Below are positions 35,511 through 43,978 of a stretch of DNA of 64,000 nt, piece by piece (position 1 is the first letter of the stretch; every line of letters begins with the position of its first letter). The position numbers and the translations under genes are program-made. The DNA lies in contig NZ_LR215979.1 in assembly GCF_900683735.1 (NCBI RefSeq), positions 3,775,420-3,839,419 on the forward strand, given 5' to 3'. The DNA is from Fusobacterium ulcerans ATCC 49185. Lineage in GTDB: Bacteria > Fusobacteriota > Fusobacteriia > Fusobacteriales > Fusobacteriaceae. The notes under the pieces were generated by a model that was given only the letters and a program-made list of their open reading frames with translations, searched no databases and had not been told where the DNA came from.

Positions 35511-37565
35511 TTACATTCCTAAAATTGAAAGGAATGGAGTAACTATTAAATCAATTAATTTTATTCCAATAAATGGAACTATAATTCCACCAAGTCCATA
35601 TATACCTAAGTTTTTAAGCAGCATTATTTGTACATTCATAGGTTTATATTTAACTCCTTTTAATGCAATTGGAACTAGGAGTGGAATAATAATTGCATTA
35701 AATATTAATGCTGAAATTATTGCACTTATAGGAGAGGAAAGGTGCATAACATTAAGTTTTTCCATCTGTGGAATAGCAGTTATAAACATAGCAGGGATAA
35801 TAGCAAAATATTTAGCTACATCATTGGCTATACTGAATGTAGTAAGTGCTCCACGAGTTATTAATAATTGCTTACCTATTTCTACAACTTCAAGAATTTT
35901 TGTAGGATTAGAATCTAAATCTACCATATTAGCAGCTTCTTTGGCAGCAATAGTACCACTGTTCATTGCAATACCTACATCAGCTTGTGCAAGTGCAGGG
36001 GCATCATTAGTTCCATCTCCTGTCATAGCTACTAATTTACCTTGAGATTGTTCTCTTTTTATAACTTCAATTTTTTCTTCTGGTGTACATTCAGCCACAA
36101 ATTCATCTATTCCAGCTTCTTTAGCTATTGTTTCAGCAGTTAAAGGATTGTCCCCAGTACACATGATAGTTTTGATTCCCATTTTTCTTATATTATTAAA
36201 TCTTTCTTTAAGTCCTGGCTTAACTGTATCCTTTAAATAAATAACACCATAAATTTTACTGTCAACAGCAAGTACCAAAGGAGTTCCGCCAAGTCTTGAA
36301 ATTTTATCAATTATACTATCAAGATCTTTAGGAATGGTTCCATTTTGTTCCTGAACGAATTTTTTAATTGAAGATCCTGAACCTTTTCTAATTTTTTGGC
36401 CATTTTCCAGATTTATTCCACTGGTTTTTGTTTGAGCACTAAAATCAATAAATTCAGCTTTATCAAAATCTTTTTCAGTTAAGATGACACCAAATTTTTT
36501 ACTTAATTCTACAATAGACCTTCCTTCTGGAGTTAAGTCTTTTAATGAAGAAATAGCAGAATATTTTATCATTTCGTCTTTAAGAATTCCTTTCACAGGG
36601 AAAAATTCATCAGCAAGTCTATTACCAAATGTAATAGTTCCAGTTTTATCTAAAATAATTGTATTAATATCACCACAAGTTTCAACGGCTTTACCAGACA
36701 TAGCAATGACATTAAATTTATTTACTCTATCCATACCAGCTATACCTATGGCTGAAAGCAGCCCTCCAATTGTAGTTGGAATTAAACAGACAAGTAAAGC
36801 AATAAGTGTAGATAAAGGAAGATGAACTCCAGCATATAATCCCATTGGAAATAAAGTTACAATAACTACTAAAAATATAAGAGTCAAACCTACCAATACA
36901 GTATTTAGAGCAATTTCATTAGGAGTTTTCTTTCTCTCAGCGCCTTCAACAAGGCTAATCATTTTATCAAGAAAAGATTCTCCACTAGAAACAGATATTT
37001 GAACCTTGATTTTATCACTAACTACACGAGTTCCCCCAGTAACTGATGAAAAATCTCCGCCAGCTTCTTTGATAACAGGGGCAGATTCCCCTGTTATGGC
37101 TGATTCATCTACAGATGCTATTCCTTCAATAACAACTCCATCATTTGGAATAAGTTCTCCAGTATTTACAATAACAATATCTCCTTTTTTCAGAGAGCCA
37201 GCATCAACCTTTTCTATACTATTATCATCCTTTAAAAGATTGGCAGATGTTTCTTTTCTGGTTTTTTTCAAACTGTCAGCTTGTGCTTTTCCTCTTCCTT
37301 CAGCAATAGATTCAGCAAAATTCGCAAATATTACAGTGATAAAAAGAATAAATGAAATAATTCCATTGAATACTCTCAAATCAGCTTCATTTTCTGTAAA
37401 TAATGTAGGACTAACAGTTAAAATTAATGTTAGAAAAAAACCTATTTCAACAACAAATATAACAGGATTTTTAATTAAAATTCTAGGATTAAATTTTTTA
37501 AAAGAATCAATTAAAGCTTTATTTATTATATCTTTAGAAAAAGATTTAATTTGTTTTTTACTCAT
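35511..37565 (-). CDS. kdpB: K+-transporting P-type ATPase subunit B
   Basis: A 684-residue catalytic subunit. The TGES loop lies near 158-161, the phosphorylated Asp is in DKTGTIT (D306, equal to D307 in E. coli), and [10 protein letters not shown] marks the hinge. It couples ATP hydrolysis to high-affinity K+ import through KdpA. It sits 6 bp after kdpA. All key residues are present, so the pump is presumably active. Confidence 0.97.
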   Translation of the reverse strand: MSKKQIKSFSKDIINKALIDSFKKFNPRILIKNPVIFVVEIGFFLTLILTVSPTLFTENEADLRVFNGIISFILFITVIFANFAESIAEGRGKAQADSLKKTRKETSANLLKDDNSIEKVDAGSLKKGDIVIVNTGELIPNDGVVIEGIASVDESAITGESAPVIKEAGGDFSSVTGGTRVVSDKIKVQISVSSGESFLDKMISLVEGAERKKTPNEIALNTVLVGLTLIFLVVIVTLFPMGLYAGVHLPLSTLIALLVCLIPTTIGGLLSAIGIAGMDRVNKFNVIAMSGKAVETCGDINTIILDKTGTITFGNRLADEFFPVKGILKDEMIKYSAISSLKDLTPEGRSIVELSKKFGVILTEKDFDKAEFIDFSAQTKTSGINLENGQKIRKGSGSSIKKFVQEQNGTIPKDLDSIIDKISRLGGTPLVLAVDSKIYGVIYLKDTVKPGLKERFNNIRKMGIKTIMCTGDNPLTAETIAKEAGIDEFVAECTPEEKIEVIKREQSQGKLVAMTGDGTNDAPALAQADVGIAMNSGTIAAKEAANMVDLDSNPTKILEVVEIGKQLLITRGALTTFSIANDVAKYFAIIPAMFITAIPQMEKLNVMHLSSPISAIISALIFNAIIIPLLVPIALKGVKYKPMNVQIMLLKNLGIYGLGGIIVPFIGIKLIDLIVTPFLSILGM

Positions 37566-37571
37566 AGTTAA

Positions 37572-39197
37572 TTACCCCCAGATGCTCAAATGCTCTGCAA
37601 TAGGTCCCAAAGCCAAAGCAGGTAAAAATGTAAGAGCACCAATTATCAAAATTATAAAAAATAAAATAAAAGAAAAAGTCAGATTATCTGTTTTAAATGT
37701 TGATGCATTAACAGGGACAGGTTGTTTTTTATAAAGTGAATATCCGACTATTACCATTAATATCATACTTATATATCTTCCTAAAAGCATTACTATTCCT
37801 GTCATTATATTCCAAAATGTAGTTCCATCTCCAAGACCTTCAAATCCAGAACCATTATTAGCAGCACTTGAAGTATATTCATACAGTACTTGAGATATTC
37901 CATGGAATCCAGAATTTGTGATTCCAGAAGTACCTAAATCATTAATAAGGGATAAAGCACTTGGAACTAATATTATAATTGGATGAATTAATATTAAAAA
38001 TGTTATTATCTGCATTTCTTTAGCTTCAAGTTTTTTTCCAAAGAATTCAGGAGTTCTTCCAACCATAAGTCCGCATAAGAAAACTCCAAACATCATATAC
38101 ATGATGATATTCATGAATCCAACACCTTTTCCTCCAAATATACAATTTAGCATCATATTCCATAGAGGCATCATTCCTCCTATTGGAGTTAAAGAGTCAT
38201 GCATATTATTAACACTTCCTGTAGTAAAGGATGTTGTTATATCTGTAAATAAAATTGAAGCAATAAGCCCAAATCTCATTTCTTTACCTTCCATATTGAT
38301 ACCATTTATACCATATTGTGAAAACAATGGAACTCCTTGTTTTTCAAAGTGATATAACATGAAAAAAGAAAAAAGAAATAAAGCAAATATTGGTAAAAAT
38401 ATAAACCAACCTTGTTTTTTATTTTTAGCAGCCATTCCAAATCCTATAATAATAGCCCCTGGAATAATCATCATACACATCATCTCAATATAATTTGTAT
38501 ATAGTGAAATATTTTCAAAAGGATGTGATGAATTAGCTGAAAAAATTCCACCACCATTTGTACCCAAATGTTTTATAGCTTCCCAAGCAGCCGAAGGTCC
38601 TAAAGTAACTACTTGATACTGTCCTTCTAGTGTTTTTACTATTGTTTGAGTATCAAAAGTTTGAGGAGTGCCTAAAATAACTAAGGAAATTCCAACAATT
38701 ATTGATAAGGGAAGTAAAAGTCTAGTTATTGACTTTGTTAAATCTTCAAAGAAATTACCTAATCTGATTTTCAATATTCCTCTAATAATTGCCATAGATA
38801 TAGCAAGACCACTTGCTGCAGATGTGAACATTAAGTTTATTAAAGCTAATCTTGACATTGTTCCATTTAACCATTCACCAGAATAATGCTGCAAATTTGT
38901 ATTAGTAACAAAACTTACTGCTGTATTAAAAGCCAATGAAGGAGAAGAACCATCCAAAGCTAGAATAATATATGTTAAAATAAGCATAATTAAGTTAGTT
39001 CCTAAAAAGGCTGCAATATAAGTTCTAAGACTCATATTTTCATTTCCTGTAACTTTAAATATAACTTTTTCCATTTTAGAAAATAAAGAATCATAAATTG
39101 TTTTCTCGTGCAGAATCAATTTTGATATATGTTTTCCAATAGGAATTATCAATAAAATAAAAACAATAAGAAAAATAAATACATTTAATAAAGACAT
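37572..39197 (-). CDS. kdpA: K+-transporting ATPase subunit A
   Basis: A 541-residue channel-like subunit of about ten helices; TrkH-related pore loops such as VSFVTNTNLQHY, LGTNGGGIFSANSSHPFEN and GLGDGT line the selectivity filter. It takes K+ from the periplasm for delivery through KdpB. The GAGGGA site precedes the ATG. It is preceded by a tiny kdpF and followed by kdpB after 6 bp. Confidence 0.96.
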   Translation of the reverse strand: MSLLNVFIFLIVFILLIIPIGKHISKLILHEKTIYDSLFSKMEKVIFKVTGNENMSLRTYIAAFLGTNLIMLILTYIILALDGSSPSLAFNTAVSFVTNTNLQHYSGEWLNGTMSRLALINLMFTSAASGLAISMAIIRGILKIRLGNFFEDLTKSITRLLLPLSIIVGISLVILGTPQTFDTQTIVKTLEGQYQVVTLGPSAAWEAIKHLGTNGGGIFSANSSHPFENISLYTNYIEMMCMMIIPGAIIIGFGMAAKNKKQGWFIFLPIFALFLFSFFMLYHFEKQGVPLFSQYGINGINMEGKEMRFGLIASILFTDITTSFTTGSVNNMHDSLTPIGGMMPLWNMMLNCIFGGKGVGFMNIIMYMMFGVFLCGLMVGRTPEFFGKKLEAKEMQIITFLILIHPIIILVPSALSLINDLGTSGITNSGFHGISQVLYEYTSSAANNGSGFEGLGDGTTFWNIMTGIVMLLGRYISMILMVIVGYSLYKKQPVPVNASTFKTDNLTFSFILFFIILIIGALTFLPALALGPIAEHLSIWG

Positions 39198-39210
39198 CTA
39201 AAATCCCTCC

Positions 39211-39288
39211 CTAAAATTTTTCTGGTTTAAATAAAGCATAAAATAAATAACAAAACAAAAAAAATATAATGACACCTAAAATTATCAT
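39211..39288 (-). CDS. kdpF: K+-transporting ATPase subunit F, 25 residues
   Basis: A 25-residue single-span peptide, MIILGVIIFFLFCYLFYALF and a KPEKF tail, 13 bp upstream of kdpA and with an AGGAGG site 8 bp before its ATG. KdpF proteins of this length and shape (hydrophobic span then short basic tail, often KPE) stabilise the Kdp complex. A frame starting 6 bp upstream is possible but does not give a membrane span. Confidence 0.88.
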   Translation of the reverse strand: MIILGVIIFFLFCYLFYALFKPEKF

Positions 39289-39331
39289 TTTCCATTCCTC
39301 CTTAATATTTATAAATATATAAAAATATTTT

Positions 39332-39374
39332 AAAAATAGTATTTTTATATATGAAAATACTATTTTTTTGACAA
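39332..39374 (-). promoter_or_regulatory. Candidate kdpFABC promoter overlapping an inverted repeat
   Basis: On the minus strand, TTGTCA (39374-39369) is 17 bp from TATATA (39351-39346). The core lies inside a 13-14-bp inverted repeat (39332-39345 with 39354-39367, AAAATAGTATTTT type). This could be the regulator site of kdp, or a terminator of the small upstream gene. Confidence 0.5.
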
Positions 39375-39422
39375 AAATAGACAAAACAAAAACTGCTGTT
39401 AATGCTTAAAAATATTTGAGAT

Positions 39423-39503
39423 TTAAAAAACTAAAAATCTCAAAATATAAAAAAATATTAAGACAAAAAGAGCAGCTGGTAGTAAAGAAAATAATTTTCT
39501 CAT
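39423..39503 (-). CDS. 26-residue single-span peptide upstream of kdpF
   Basis: The peptide is MRKLFSLLPAALFVLIFFYI and six more residues, with two basic residues then one long hydrophobic span. A GGAGG site lies 11 bp upstream. A promoter on the same strand (39618-39623 and 39596-39601) precedes it. It resembles KdpF in size and may be a second small subunit or a leader peptide for the kdp operon. Existence is supported only by the reading frame, ribosome site and promoter. Confidence 0.45.
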   Translation of the reverse strand: MRKLFSLLPAALFVLIFFYILRFLVF

Positions 39504-39595
39504 GTTATTAAACGCCTCCAATTAAAAAATTAAAATAAAAATAATAATGGTGAAAAAATTATTTCTATTAACAAAGAGGTTTCATAGCTATGAAT

Positions 39596-39623
39596 ATTAT
39601 CACTAACCTCTCATAAAAGTCAA
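39596..39623 (-). promoter_or_regulatory. Minus-strand promoter in the kdp/sensor intergenic region
   Basis: TTGACT (39623-39618), 16 bp, GATAAT (39601-39596). The transcript would start in a stretch where AGAGGTT (39575-39581) and AACCTCT (39605-39611) are inverted repeats, then reach the 26-residue peptide and kdpF. Confidence 0.45.
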
Positions 39624-39703
39624 TATATATTTTTTAAAATTTAATTAATTATTTTTTGCTATACTATAAAAAGAGATATAAAATTTTTTTTATGTAAAAA
39701 AAC

Positions 39704-39732
39704 TTGACTTTTACTTTTTTTAGGAGTATTAT
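39704..39732 (+). promoter_or_regulatory. Promoter of the riboswitch-controlled K+ operon
   Basis: TTGACT (39704-39709), 17 bp, TATTAT (39727-39732). The predicted start, about 39739, lies just upstream of the riboswitch aptamer. Confidence 0.65.
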
Positions 39733-39755
39733 TAAAAAAAAATTGAATAATACCA

Positions 39756-39886
39756 AATCGCTTAGTTTATTTTATTGAATAAAGCGGGGGAACCATTATT
39801 TTGGGGCGTATTTCCATTTAGGAATAGGATACTTTTCAATCCGAGCCCGTCAGCTAACCTCGTCAGCGTTGAAAAGAGCCTGGGTT
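39756..39886 (+). promoter_or_regulatory. c-di-AMP riboswitch (ydaO/yuaA class)
   Basis: Conserved elements in order match the ydaO leader: ATCGCTTAG at the 5' end, AAAGCGGGGGAACC, TTGGGGCGTATTTCC, TAGGAATAGG, then AATCCGAGCCCGTCAGCTAA and CCTCGTCAGCGTTGAAAAGAG. These segments form the nested helices and pseudoknot of the aptamer. In bacteria with this class, c-di-AMP binding usually stops transcription of K+ transport and cell-wall genes. Here a hairpin with a T-run follows at once, so binding would lower expression of the sensor/Trk/KdpD operon. Confidence 0.9.
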
Positions 39887-39896
39887 TGTTTATTAG

Positions 39897-39929
39897 AACA
39901 CCATGACTTTTTTTGTTGTGGTGTTTTTT
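39897..39929 (+). terminator. Expression-platform terminator of the c-di-AMP riboswitch
   Basis: AACACCA (39897-39903) pairs with TGGTGTT (39919-39925) and a T6 run follows. It lies 37 bp before the sensor kinase start, the usual place for a ligand-controlled terminator. Confidence 0.75.
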
Positions 39930-39965
39930 AATTTTAAATAACAAAGAGGCAAATGGTGAAAGAAA

Positions 39966-41819
39966 ATGAAAATAAGTATTAAAAGTGTTAAAATGAGAGT
40001 TTTTTTAATTTTTATAACAGTCTTGGTAATTTTAACTTTAAACAGTTTATGGGCTGTTTTCAATTTTAATATTTTAAATAACTCAATTGAAAGAATACTG
40101 GATTCTAATTATAAAAGTATAGTTGCAGCCCAAAGTATGACAACAGCAGTAGAAAGACAAGATAGCCTACAGTTATCTTATATTTTTACAAGAGATGAAA
40201 AATATATAATAGATTTCATGAAAAATGAATCACAATTTTATGATTTTTTAAAAAATGCTCAGGACAATATAACAGAAACTGGTGAAAGGGAAATAGTAAT
40301 CAATCTTGGTGATTCCTATGAAGAATACATAAAATCATTTTATAATTTTATGAAAATTGAAGATATAGGAGAACAAAGAAATTTTTATTTTAAAGAGGTC
40401 TTTCCTAAATTTGAAAAGATAAAGAATATTTCCAAGAAATTATTAGAAATCAATCAGGATTCTATGGTGGCAAAAAGATATGAAGCTGGAAAAATAGCAG
40501 AGAAAGCTACATTTTTCACAATAATGGTAGCAGCAGTTACAATATTTTTAGGAATGCTGATAATTACTTATCTTATTAAAAAGATTTTGAGTCAATTTCA
40601 AATTTTTATTGAAAAGATAGAAGGAGTATCTAAAGAAAACTATTCACAAAGAATACCAGCAGATTTAGATAAGGAATTTAATGAATTAGGAATTGCATTT
40701 AATCAAATGGCAGAAAAATTGAATAATTATAAAAACATAAATATAAAAAAAATAATGACAGAAAAAAGTAAAGCAGAAGCTATTGTTGAAAGTATAAATG
40801 ATGGAATAATTGTAACTGATAGAGAAAACAAGATACTTCTTGTTAATAATGCTGCTGAAAAACTTTTGAATGTAAAAGAATCAGAATTATTAGATAAACC
40901 ATTTTTTACAGCAATTCCAAATAAAAAAATATATGAAAGTATTAATGAAGTTCTAACTAACAGGGAAATAAAATCTACTTTTAAACAATTGGAATTATCT
41001 TTAAACTCTGATTTGGAAAAAAATACTTATTGTAGAGTTTTTATAAATTCTATAATTGGAAAAAATAAAGAAAATTTAGGAATAGTAACTTTATTGCAGG
41101 ATATAACAAAGATGAAAGAAATAGATCAGATGAAATCAGATTTTGTATCAACAGTTTCTCATGAATTTAGAACTCCTCTCACATCTATGGGGATGGCTGT
41201 AGAGCTTTTAGCAGATGGTTCCATGGGAGATATAAATGAAATGCAGAAAGAACTTTTGAAAGTAATAAAGGAAGATAGTGAAAGATTAAATTTTCTTATT
41301 AAGGATCTTTTAGATCTTTCAAGATTGGAATCTGGGAAAACTCATATGAAATTTGAAAAAAATAATATTAAAGTAATTATAGAAACAGCAGTAAATTCTT
41401 TGAAAAATCTTTCTGGAAATAAGAATGTAAAAATTGAAATTAAAAATATGAAAGATTCACTTTTTGTTTTAGCTGATATAAATAAAATTATATTAGTATT
41501 AACCAATCTCATAACAAATGCAATAAAGTATCGAAGTGAAGAAAGAGAAGGACATATAATAATAGAAGCTTTTAAAAGAGAAAAAAATATAGTTGTTTCT
41601 GTAGAAGATAATGGGAAAGGAATACCAGAAGAATATTTAGAAAAAATATTCAATAAATTTATACAAGTTAAAGTTTCTAATGATGGAAAAATAGAAGGAA
41701 CTGGGTTAGGTCTTTCTATATGTAAAGAAATTATAAAAGCTCATGGTGGAGAAATATGGGTTAATAGTGTTTTGGGAAAAGGAAGTACTTTTTATTTTTC
41801 ATTAAAAAGTATAGATTAA
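39966..41819 (+). CDS. Membrane sensor histidine kinase (HAMP-PAS-HisKA)
   Basis: A 617-residue kinase. Membrane spans lie at about 11-33 and 183-205, with a helical external sensor region between. HAMP is about 206-258, PAS about 268-380 and HisKA has VSHEFRTPLT (His399). The ATPase domain has N-box NLITNAIKY (514-522), DNGKG (548-552) and GTGLGLS (578-584). It lacks the KdpD-type N-terminal domain, which is encoded separately at 45479. It probably senses osmotic or envelope state and phosphorylates the two regulators that follow. It is the first gene after the riboswitch. Confidence 0.92.
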   Translation: MKISIKSVKMRVFLIFITVLVILTLNSLWAVFNFNILNNSIERILDSNYKSIVAAQSMTTAVERQDSLQLSYIFTRDEKYIIDFMKNESQFYDFLKNAQDNITETGEREIVINLGDSYEEYIKSFYNFMKIEDIGEQRNFYFKEVFPKFEKIKNISKKLLEINQDSMVAKRYEAGKIAEKATFFTIMVAAVTIFLGMLIITYLIKKILSQFQIFIEKIEGVSKENYSQRIPADLDKEFNELGIAFNQMAEKLNNYKNINIKKIMTEKSKAEAIVESINDGIIVTDRENKILLVNNAAEKLLNVKESELLDKPFFTAIPNKKIYESINEVLTNREIKSTFKQLELSLNSDLEKNTYCRVFINSIIGKNKENLGIVTLLQDITKMKEIDQMKSDFVSTVSHEFRTPLTSMGMAVELLADGSMGDINEMQKELLKVIKEDSERLNFLIKDLLDLSRLESGKTHMKFEKNNIKVIIETAVNSLKNLSGNKNVKIEIKNMKDSLFVLADINKIILVLTNLITNAIKYRSEEREGHIIIEAFKREKNIVVSVEDNGKGIPEEYLEKIFNKFIQVKVSNDGKIEGTGLGLSICKEIIKAHGGEIWVNSVLGKGSTFYFSLKSID

Positions 41820-41838
41820 AATTGGGAACAGGAGAAAA

Positions 41839-42216
41839 ATGTCAAAAAAAATTCTTATTATAGATGATGAAAAAAATATTCTACTAACTTTAAATTTGAT
41901 ATTAAAAAATGAGGGATATGACGTTTTTGTTGCTTTTGACAGTTTAGAAGGTGTAAGAAAAGCAGGAGAGCTGAGGCCAGATTTAATATTATTGGATATA
42001 TGTTTACCAAAGGCAGATGGATATTCTGTATGCAGATCTCTAAGATGTGATGTTGATCTTAAAGAAATTCCAATAATATTTATGAGTTCAAAACATGGAG
42101 AAAATGATATAGAAGAAGCTTTTGATGCAGGTGGTGATGACTATATATTAAAACCTTTTAGTAAAAAAGAAATATTAGAGGTTATTGAGAGAAATATAAA
42201 CAAGGGGGAAAAATGA
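41839..42216 (+). CDS. Single-domain response regulator
   Basis: A 125-residue receiver domain. Acidic pair DD (9-10), phospho-acceptor Asp53 in LLDICLP, Ser84 region, and Lys in LKPFSKKE. It has no output domain, so it would act through protein contacts or as a phosphate shuttle. It lies 19 bp after the kinase gene and overlaps the next regulator by 4 bp, indicating a linked phosphorelay. Confidence 0.9.
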   Translation: MSKKILIIDDEKNILLTLNLILKNEGYDVFVAFDSLEGVRKAGELRPDLILLDICLPKADGYSVCRSLRCDVDLKEIPIIFMSSKHGENDIEEAFDAGGDDYILKPFSKKEILEVIERNINKGEK

Positions 42217-42884
42217 AAAAAAAGATATTAATTACAGATGATGAAAAAAATATTAGAACTACTTTAAATTGTTGTTTAGCTGCTGAAGGTTTCGAAATAG
42301 AAACTGCAGTTAATGGAACGGAAGCATTAAATATGATTTTAGAGCAAAAAAAGAATTATGACTTGATATTGTTGGATATTAAAATGCCAGATATGGATGG
42401 AATGGAAGTTTTGAGGAAGTTAAGATCATCAGATAATAAAACTAATATTATTATGATGACTGCATATGGAACTATAAAAGAAGCTGTAGAAGCAATGAAG
42501 TTAAATGCTATTGATTTCATAAGTAAACCGTTTACTCCAGAACAAATAAGAGTATTAGTAAAAAAAGTATTTTCAAGAGAAGAATTAAAAGAAGAAAAGC
42601 TTGAAACATATGAAGACTATATAGAATATGCAAAACTGAATATAATTGGAAAAAATTTTGAAAAAGGAGAAAATCTTTTAAAAATAGCAATTGGAAAAAG
42701 CATTAACTCTCCAGAAGCTCATAATTTACTGGGAGTGATTGCTGAATGTAAAGGAAAAATAGGAGAGGCCCAAAAGCAATATCGTGCTGCTCTAGCTTTG
42801 GATTCCTCTTATGAGCCTGCTGCAAGGAATTTAGAAAGAATAACTGAAATGGATTATTCCAGTGAAGACATAAAATTAGGATAG
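42213..42884 (+). CDS. Response regulator with TPR-like output domain
   Basis: A 223-residue protein. The receiver domain (1-120) has DD at 9-10, Asp55 in LLDIKMPD, and KPF near 106-108. The remaining 100 residues are helical with TPR-like spacing (EAHNLLGVIAECKGKIGEAQ, then QYRAALALDSSYEPAARN), suited to protein binding. No DNA-binding domain is present. So neither regulator of this operon looks able to bind DNA, and the kdp promoter must be controlled by another factor or indirectly. Confidence 0.88.
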   Translation: MKKKILITDDEKNIRTTLNCCLAAEGFEIETAVNGTEALNMILEQKKNYDLILLDIKMPDMDGMEVLRKLRSSDNKTNIIMMTAYGTIKEAVEAMKLNAIDFISKPFTPEQIRVLVKKVFSREELKEEKLETYEDYIEYAKLNIIGKNFEKGENLLKIAIGKSINSPEAHNLLGVIAECKGKIGEAQKQYRAALALDSSYEPAARNLERITEMDYSSEDIKLG

Positions 42885-42889
42885 AAGAT

Positions 42890-43315
42890 ATGAATAAGAT
42901 AGAAAAAGATTATGTAATAATTGTGGGATGTGGGAGATTTGGTTCAAGTGTAGCAGAATATCTCTCAAAAAAAAGAAAAAGTATTGTTATAATTGATAAA
43001 AATGAAGATAAATTTAGTTCTTTATCAGAAAATTTTAGTGGGTTCACAATAGAAGCTGATGGAACTGATGAAGATATACTTATTGCAGCAAATATTGAAA
43101 AAGCAGGTGTTTTACTAGCTACAACTAATGATGATAATACTAATATTATGATAGCACAAATAGCTAAGAAAATTTATAATGTTCCAAATGTTATTGTTAG
43201 AATATTTGATCCAAGTAAACATGAAATTTATGAAAAATTTGAAATAAAGACTATAAGTCCTACTCTATTATCAATGAAAGAATTTAAAAATTTAATTATA
43301 GAGGAGAATGAATAA
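42890..43315 (+). CDS. TrkA-type K+ channel regulator, first half
   Basis: A 141-residue Rossmann-fold RCK domain with GCGRFGSSVAEYLS for nucleotide binding and an acidic residue after IVIIDKNED that selects NAD. Full-length TrkA has two such domains with C-terminal lobes; here the protein stops after the first TrkA-N. It lies 5 bp past the regulator and abuts the second half gene directly (TAA-ATG). Confidence 0.88.
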   Translation: MNKIEKDYVIIVGCGRFGSSVAEYLSKKRKSIVIIDKNEDKFSSLSENFSGFTIEADGTDEDILIAANIEKAGVLLATTNDDNTNIMIAQIAKKIYNVPNVIVRIFDPSKHEIYEKFEIKTISPTLLSMKEFKNLIIEENE

Positions 43316-43978
43316 ATGAATATTACTATTGTAGGAGAAGGAAAAGAAATTGATTTTCTTATAAAATCATTTATTTCTAAAGGGCATAGTATTACTTTAG
43401 TAATAAATAATAAAGAAATATGCAGAAAATTTTCAAGAGAATATGAGAAGATAGATGTTATATATGGTGATGCAACAAAACCAGCAATTTTAGAAGATGC
43501 AAGAGCTATATTTTCAGATATTTTAATTGTTCTCACTCCCCATGATCCAGATAATTTAATCATTTGTCAAATAGCTCAAAAATTATATGGAATTTCTAAA
43601 ACTTTTACAGTTGTAAATGATCCTAAAAATATTCAAATCTTTAAAAAATTAGGAGTAAAAAATATTATAAGTACTGCTAATATGATTTCTTCTTTGATAG
43701 AACAAAAAATTTCTATTGAAGATATAACTAATCTAATTTCATTAGATGAAGGTAAACTATCTATTTTTGAAATAAAAATACCTGTAAACAGTCCAATAAT
43801 AGGAAAAAAATTATGTGAAATAAAAGTTCCAAATAGTGCAGTTATTGGATGTATTTTAAGAAAGGAAGAAGTAGTTATTCCCAGGGGAGATACTGTTATT
43901 TATTATGAAGATAAACTAATTGTTTTGTCTTTGCCACATGAACAATCTCAACTATTTAATATACTATTAGGAGAATGA
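43316..43978 (+). CDS. TrkA-type K+ channel regulator, second half
   Basis: A 220-residue RCK protein with an N-terminal Rossmann domain (ITIVGEGKEIDFLIKSF; degraded glycine motif) and a C-terminal TrkA_C domain (about 138-220; IFEIKIPVNSPIIGKKLCEI). TrkA_C domains of the KtrA/KtrC type bind c-di-AMP in Firmicutes. Together with its neighbour it would make one TrkA-like gating ring on TrkH. Its stop overlaps trkH by 4 bp. Confidence 0.88.
   Translation: MNITIVGEGKEIDFLIKSFISKGHSITLVINNKEICRKFSREYEKIDVIYGDATKPAILEDARAIFSDILIVLTPHDPDNLIICQIAQKLYGISKTFTVVNDPKNIQIFKKLGVKNIISTANMISSLIEQKISIEDITNLISLDEGKLSIFEIKIPVNSPIIGKKLCEIKVPNSAVIGCILRKEEVVIPRGDTVIYYEDKLIVLSLPHEQSQLFNILLGE

Noticed and set aside
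37006..37734. Antisense frame over kdpB and kdpA
   Set aside because: The sense genes have full catalytic motifs and the antisense translation lacks domains or an initiation site.
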